This document shows, in pieces, positions 60,790-64,000 of a DNA stretch of 64,000 bases. The position numbers and the translations under genes were made by a program. This DNA is from Flavobacteriales bacterium (lineage in GTDB: Bacteria > Bacteroidota > Bacteroidia > Flavobacteriales_E > Vicingaceae): assembly GCA_020635795.1 (NCBI GenBank), contig JACJZD010000007.1, positions 14,586 through 78,585 of the forward strand, read 5' to 3'. The first letter of the stretch is position 1. Each line of letters begins with the position of its first letter. The notes below the pieces were generated by a model that was given only the letters and a program-made list of their open reading frames with translations, was not told where the DNA came from and searched no databases.

Positions 60790-61482
60790 TTAAACCTTTA
60801 GAATAATTACAGGTATTTCTTCCTCAACGCTATCAAATAGTTCAATTACATCGCTATTTTTCATTCTTATACAACCGTGCGAAGCGGGTTCGCCAATATA
60901 ACCTTCTTCTGAAGTGCCGTGTATGTAAATGTAACGTTTGTATGAATCAATATCTCTTCCTCTATTTATGCCTGGTTCTTCACCATGCAGCCACATAATT
61001 CGAGAAGTCACATCATCGGTTAGCGACTTTACTTTTTCGGTATAAATGGTTGAAATCCTTCCTGAATATACTCTAGAATAAAACAAACCGCCAAGCGGTA
61101 CGTTGTTTCCAATTTTACGTTTAATGGTATGCAAACCTAAAGGAGTTTGCATGCTGTTCATTTTATTACCTACACCCAGCACTGCTGTTGAAACAGGGTA
61201 TTTTTTTACAACTTTCTGATTGTTGATTAAATACAGCTTTTGATATTTTACCGAGATATAAATAAAGGTTTTAAAATCTTTATCAGGATATTTTAAATTC
61301 AGATATTCAGTTAAAAAATCGGCAATGGTTTCGTTGCTAGGTTCTGATTTATTGTAATTGGTTTCATCTTCTGGAGGAATACCAACAATGTAAGGCGATT
61401 TTACCACTTTTGTACTTTTACACGATAATAAAACGGAAACTAGCACAAATAAAAATATGTAAGCTAACCTTTTTAACTGCAT
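60790..61482 (-). CDS. L,D-transpeptidase lipoprotein (YkuD family)
   Basis: The 230-residue protein has a lipobox (SVLLSCKST), so it is a lipoprotein. It has a YkuD domain (about 75-228) whose catalytic motif is ASHGCIRMKNSDVIELF with nucleophile Cys, preceded by the His in YIYIHGTSEEGYIG. It makes L,D-crosslinks in peptidoglycan or couples lipoproteins to it. The start shares one base with the stop of the SDR gene upstream (61482), indicating translational coupling. Confidence 0.9.
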   Translation of the reverse strand: MQLKRLAYIFLFVLVSVLLSCKSTKVVKSPYIVGIPPEDETNYNKSEPSNETIADFLTEYLNLKYPDKDFKTFIYISVKYQKLYLINNQKVVKKYPVSTAVLGVGNKMNSMQTPLGLHTIKRKIGNNVPLGGLFYSRVYSGRISTIYTEKVKSLTDDVTSRIMWLHGEEPGINRGRDIDSYKRYIYIHGTSEEGYIGEPASHGCIRMKNSDVIELFDSVEEEIPVIILKV

Positions 61483-62279
61483 TATTTTCCTTTACTCATT
61501 TTGTCCATAATGGTATAAAATAGATTGGGCAAAAGGGTTTTAAAAGGAATGGCGAGCAGTTCTTTGCTGCCAATGTACACATGGTTTTTATTTCGTTTGA
61601 GTGCCGAAATCAGTTTACGAGCAAACACTTCGGTTTTCATGCCATTAATTTGTGCAGGACTATCTTCGTTCGATACAGAGCCATCGGGGTTTAACGAATT
61701 TACCGATGCCTTGGTATTAATAAATCCTGGAGCAACCAGCATCACTTTAATGTTTAACGGTTTTAATTCCATTCGTAACGAATCGTAATAACCGTACAAG
61801 GCATGTTTTGAAGCTGCATAAGTGGTATGAAAAGGCAAACCGAACTTGCCCAAAATACTTGTTGTTACCACAATACTACCCGAATGTTGCTTTTGCATAA
61901 CTGGAATTACAGCTTTAGTCAATGCTACATTTCCAAAATAATTGATTTCCATTATTTTACGTTCAACTTCAGTAGTTGTAAGCATAGCAGTACCTTTCTG
62001 GCTCAACCCACCATTGTTAAGCAACACATCAATTCGTCCAAATTTTTGAATAACCTGCTCAACCCATTTTTTAGCATCGTGGTGATGTTCCAAATCTAAG
62101 GGTAACAACAAAATATTATCGTTGCTTAACCCTGTTTTTTCTTTTACACGTTGCAATTCACTTTCTCTTCGAGCCGAAATAACCAGTTTGCATTGTTCTT
62201 TTGCAAAAGCATAACACAAACCCTCACCAATGCCCGATGATGCTCCAGTTATCCAAACTACTTTGTTTTTTAACTCCAT
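61482..62279 (-). CDS. Short-chain dehydrogenase/reductase
   Basis: The 265-residue protein is a classical SDR: TGASSGIGEGLCYAFAKE binds the dinucleotide, NNGGLSQKG is the structural NNAG variant, and the active site has Ser in VVTTSILGKFGLPF and YAASK. A C-terminal region KVMLVAPGFINTKASVNSLN is typical of the DHRS7-like group. Basic residues after the Gly-rich loop (SARRESELQ) suggest NADP(H). The substrate is not evident. It is coupled to the L,D-transpeptidase downstream, a link whose meaning is not clear. Confidence 0.9.
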   Translation of the reverse strand: MELKNKVVWITGASSGIGEGLCYAFAKEQCKLVISARRESELQRVKEKTGLSNDNILLLPLDLEHHHDAKKWVEQVIQKFGRIDVLLNNGGLSQKGTAMLTTTEVERKIMEINYFGNVALTKAVIPVMQKQHSGSIVVTTSILGKFGLPFHTTYAASKHALYGYYDSLRMELKPLNIKVMLVAPGFINTKASVNSLNPDGSVSNEDSPAQINGMKTEVFARKLISALKRNKNHVYIGSKELLAIPFKTLLPNLFYTIMDKMSKGK

Positions 62280-62358
62280 AAACCAAAACTACATATTTAA
62301 AAACCAAATGCAATACTTGCACTTTTTCCATTTATAAAAAGATTATTGTGAATAAAGC

Positions 62359-62727
62359 TTAAGTATTCATGTAATCTTGCCATTGAACTAAAACATACTT
62401 TAAGTTTTCGCCTTCTTTTTTCTCTAAAAAACCATACTCATAACAAAACAAATACACATCGCCTTTTTGGTTTTTCCAATAATGAGTAAAATATTTTGGA
62501 TTAAACCCTGATTTTAATAGCTCTTGTTTTCTTATTACTGCCTTACCTGCTTTATTGTAATTTTTTAAAACTCTTCTATTTTGCTTTAATTGCTTGTCGA
62601 TAGTAACAAATATGTTAGATTGTTTTTCTTTATTATTTTGGTAATGATAACTTGATTTACAATAAGGAGTACAAAATATTTTATCTACTCTACCTTTCAA
62701 TTTTTCTTTGCAATACAAACATTTCAT
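62359..62727 (-). CDS. Zinc-ribbon-like protein divergent from the recombinase
   Basis: The 122-residue protein has an N-terminal zinc-ribbon of two CxxC-type knuckles: MKCLYCKEKLKGRVDKIFCTPYCKSSYHYQ with four cysteines at positions 3, 6, 19 and 23. The remainder is Lys-rich and partly helical (QLKQNRRVLKNYNKAGKAVIRKQELL), ending in strand-like FCYEYGFLEKKEGENLKYVLVQW. The knuckle and basic tail suggest nucleic-acid binding. It is divergent from the integrase with an 83-bp shared upstream region, so joint regulation is possible. Confidence 0.72.
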   Translation of the reverse strand: MKCLYCKEKLKGRVDKIFCTPYCKSSYHYQNNKEKQSNIFVTIDKQLKQNRRVLKNYNKAGKAVIRKQELLKSGFNPKYFTHYWKNQKGDVYLFCYEYGFLEKKEGENLKYVLVQWQDYMNT

Positions 62728-62730
62728 AGT

Positions 62731-62743
62731 CGTATATTATACG
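62731..62743. promoter_or_regulatory. Palindromic operator candidate between zinc-ribbon and integrase genes
   Basis: CGTATA-T-TATACG is a perfect palindrome four bases upstream of the zinc-ribbon start. A second imperfect dyad, GGATAAA (62766-62772) and TTTATCC (62786-62792), overlaps the integrase promoter box. Both could bind a regulator acting on the divergent pair. Confidence 0.4.
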
Positions 62744-62768
62744 TTTAATAATCGTTTAAATATACGGA

Positions 62769-62776
62769 TAAATTTG
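62769..62776 (+). promoter_or_regulatory. Putative -7 box before the integrase
   Basis: TAAATTTG fits TAnnTTTG and lies 34 bases before the integrase ATG at 62811. It sits inside the GGATAAA/TTTATCC dyad. No clear -33 TTG is seen. Confidence 0.4.
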
Positions 62777-62810
62777 ATTTGTAGTTTTATCCTTATTTAA
62801 ATTTACTTTA

Positions 62811-63959
62811 ATGAAAGCTCAACAACACAAAAACATTACCTTAAAACACTTACTCATAAATAATGAGAAACAAATTGGTATAAAGTTTTATCCTGATAAA
62901 ATGTTACAAACGGTACTAAAAGGATTACCCGAAATAAAGTGGAGTAATGAATTTGGCATGGCTTACATTAAAAACAACCCTAAAAACTTGAACCTAATTT
63001 TTGAAGATTTTAAAGGCTTGGCATGGATTAATTGCTCCAGTTTTTTTCCAAAACACAAAAACAAAACCAATAACAACCCAGTAACTGTTGATAATTACAG
63101 ACAAAGAGCTTTACCCGAAGACTATCGAAAATGCCCCGAAACCTTTTTACAAAAATTAGAATTGAAACAATACTCCTTAAATACAGCTAAAACCTATATT
63201 CATTTGTTTGAAATATTTATTAATCATTACAAAGACAAGGAGCTTACACATATAACAGAAATTGATATTAGAAGTTATTTGCAACTTTTGGTTCAACAAA
63301 AAAAATCGCACTCTTACATTAATCAAATGATTAACAGCATTAAGTTTTATTACGAAGTTGTACTTGAAATGCCCAACCGATTTTATAGTGTTGAACGACC
63401 ATTTAAAAAGGAGAGTTTACCAAAAGTAATTAGCTTAGAAGAGGTTCAATCGATTATTAAAAACACCAACAACATTAAACACAAGTGCATTGTAAGTTTA
63501 CTTTATTCAGCAGGATTAAGGCGTAACGAATTACTCAACTTAAAATTGGAAGACATTGACAGTAAACGGATGGTAATAACGGTTAAAAACGGCAAAGGAA
63601 ACAAAGATAGATTAACGATTTTAAGCGAATCGGTTTTGAACGATTTAAGGGTTTATTATAAGGAATGGAAGCCAAAAATTTATTTGTTTGAAGGGCAAAA
63701 AGGTGAACAATATACTCCAACAAGTGTTTTAAGAATAATTAAGAATGCCTCTAAAAAAGCAGGCATTAGAAAAAACATTACGCCACATATGCTCAGACAT
63801 AGTTTTGCCACCCATTTGTTAGAAAATGGAATCGATTTACGTTACATTCAAGTATTGCTGGGACATAATAGCACCAGAACCACCGAGGTTTACACACAAG
63901 TTGCAATTAATAATATAAAAGCAATAAAAAGTCCGATTGAATTGCTAAATTTGGGTTAA
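62811..63959 (+). CDS. Tyrosine recombinase / site-specific integrase
   Basis: The 382-residue protein has an N-terminal domain of about 95 residues (KHLLINNEKQIGIKFYPD, ending NCSSFFPKH) not found in XerC/D. A SAM-like core-binding domain (about 105-195) and the catalytic domain (about 205-375) follow. Catalytic residues are visible: Arg237 in SAGLRRNELL, Lys265 in GKGNKDR, His326 and Arg329 in HMLRHSFATHL, His352 in LLGHNSTRTT and Tyr361 in EVYTQ. It lacks the extra insert of IntI-type enzymes, so it is not a classical integron integrase. Its TAA stop lies in a TAAAC block shared with the att-like site at 45454. Confidence 0.9.
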   Translation: MKAQQHKNITLKHLLINNEKQIGIKFYPDKMLQTVLKGLPEIKWSNEFGMAYIKNNPKNLNLIFEDFKGLAWINCSSFFPKHKNKTNNNPVTVDNYRQRALPEDYRKCPETFLQKLELKQYSLNTAKTYIHLFEIFINHYKDKELTHITEIDIRSYLQLLVQQKKSHSYINQMINSIKFYYEVVLEMPNRFYSVERPFKKESLPKVISLEEVQSIIKNTNNIKHKCIVSLLYSAGLRRNELLNLKLEDIDSKRMVITVKNGKGNKDRLTILSESVLNDLRVYYKEWKPKIYLFEGQKGEQYTPTSVLRIIKNASKKAGIRKNITPHMLRHSFATHLLENGIDLRYIQVLLGHNSTRTTEVYTQVAINNIKAIKSPIELLNLG

Positions 63960-64000
63960 ACACATAGTGCGAATAAAGTGCATATGCACTTTATTCGGAT
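63957..64000 (+). repeat. att-like palindromic site behind the integrase, cut by the window edge
   Basis: TAAAC, two bases and ATAGTGCG (63964-63971) lead into a perfect 28-base palindrome (63970-63997; arms AATAAAGTGCAT and ATGCACTTTATT), then TTCGGAT to the window edge. The flanking words TAAACnnATAGTGCG and TTATTCGGAT are identical to those at 45454-45497, while the stem sequence differs. The site may continue beyond 64000; by comparison with 45498, GTT should follow. Confidence 0.65.

Noticed and set aside
62811..63959. Housekeeping XerC/XerD
   Set aside because: It has an extra N-terminal domain of about 95 residues and lies next to att-like repeats, not in a housekeeping context.
62811..63959. 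Classical integron integrase IntI
   Set aside because: The characteristic insert between the Lys and the HxxR motifs of IntI is absent.

Overview
The window is AT-rich chromosomal DNA of a Bacteroidota bacterium, most likely Flavobacteriales-like. Evidence: four secreted proteins ending in type IX secretion (T9SS) C-terminal sorting domains with the FPNP/YPNP signature, a GWxTD-domain lipoprotein, TPR membrane proteins of the Bacteroidota SpoIIE-linker type, a bacillithiol-type YtxJ protein, and several TAnnTTTG promoter boxes. No rRNA, tRNA or CRISPR array was recognised. The species cannot be named from sequence alone.

Layout. 1-9.6 kb: the end of a fumarylacetoacetase-family gene, a TPR membrane protein, clpB, a divergent hypothetical/XRE-regulator pair separated by nine copies of an 8-bp repeat, a metallo-beta-lactamase-fold hydrolase, a cysteine desulfurase and glmM. 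10-15 kb: a TPR protein, a phosphosulfolactate-synthase-like gene, a rhodanese, a DUF368 membrane protein, and a second class V aminotransferase. 15-18 kb: two T9SS cargo proteins. 18-23.4 kb: a helical-repeat protein, a small lipoprotein inside a cassette-like unit, uvrB and a rhomboid. 23.5-33.3 kb: a delta-60-repeat T9SS protein, bioA, a second helical-repeat protein, rlmB, a GWxTD protein and rmuC. 33.4-39.3 kb: a PG-binding/M15 protein, an outer-membrane protein, coaD, a thioredoxin-fold protein without cysteines, NUDIX, pyrE and an SRPBCC protein. 39.3-45 kb: a broken DUF2007-like gene, birA, and the rsfS-ftsH-DUF2007-cdsA-psd run. 45-47 kb: a Cys/Lys-rich secreted peptide, a strong terminator, then a two-gene cassette-like unit of unknown function. 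47-53.8 kb: HAD hydrolase, lipA, outer-membrane proteins, osmC-like, ytxJ, a 42-residue lipoprotein, ung and a 2OG-Fe(II) oxygenase. 53.9-60.2 kb: an MsbA-like ABC exporter, two tandem beta-helix-type secreted paralogs and a large T9SS protein. 60.3-64 kb: DUF1569, an L,D-transpeptidase, an SDR, a zinc-ribbon protein and a divergent tyrosine recombinase.

Most striking: the window carries what looks like an integron-like cassette system. A tyrosine recombinase (62811-63959) is followed immediately by a palindrome at the window edge whose outer blocks match a second palindrome at 45461-45497. That second site opens a two-gene unit (45498-46902) with complementary ends (GTTAGCA...TGCTAAC) that closes with a folded repeat. 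The folded repeat has the same 11-base apex (GCATTAAAACG) as a repeat at 19749-19793, which opens another single-gene unit (the 19821-20183 lipoprotein). Classical attC sites have this architecture, but the integrase orientation and site sequences are not the classical ones. This is inference from sequence architecture; the array, if there is one, would continue beyond base 64000.

Intergenic regions are rich in short dispersed repeats: a 27-bp palindromic family with CGTCATT and AATCT ends at four loci, low-complexity stuttering repeats between genes, ATCCCGAT palindromes and an approximately 144-bp nested hairpin. Several of these reach into gene ends and change a stop or start.
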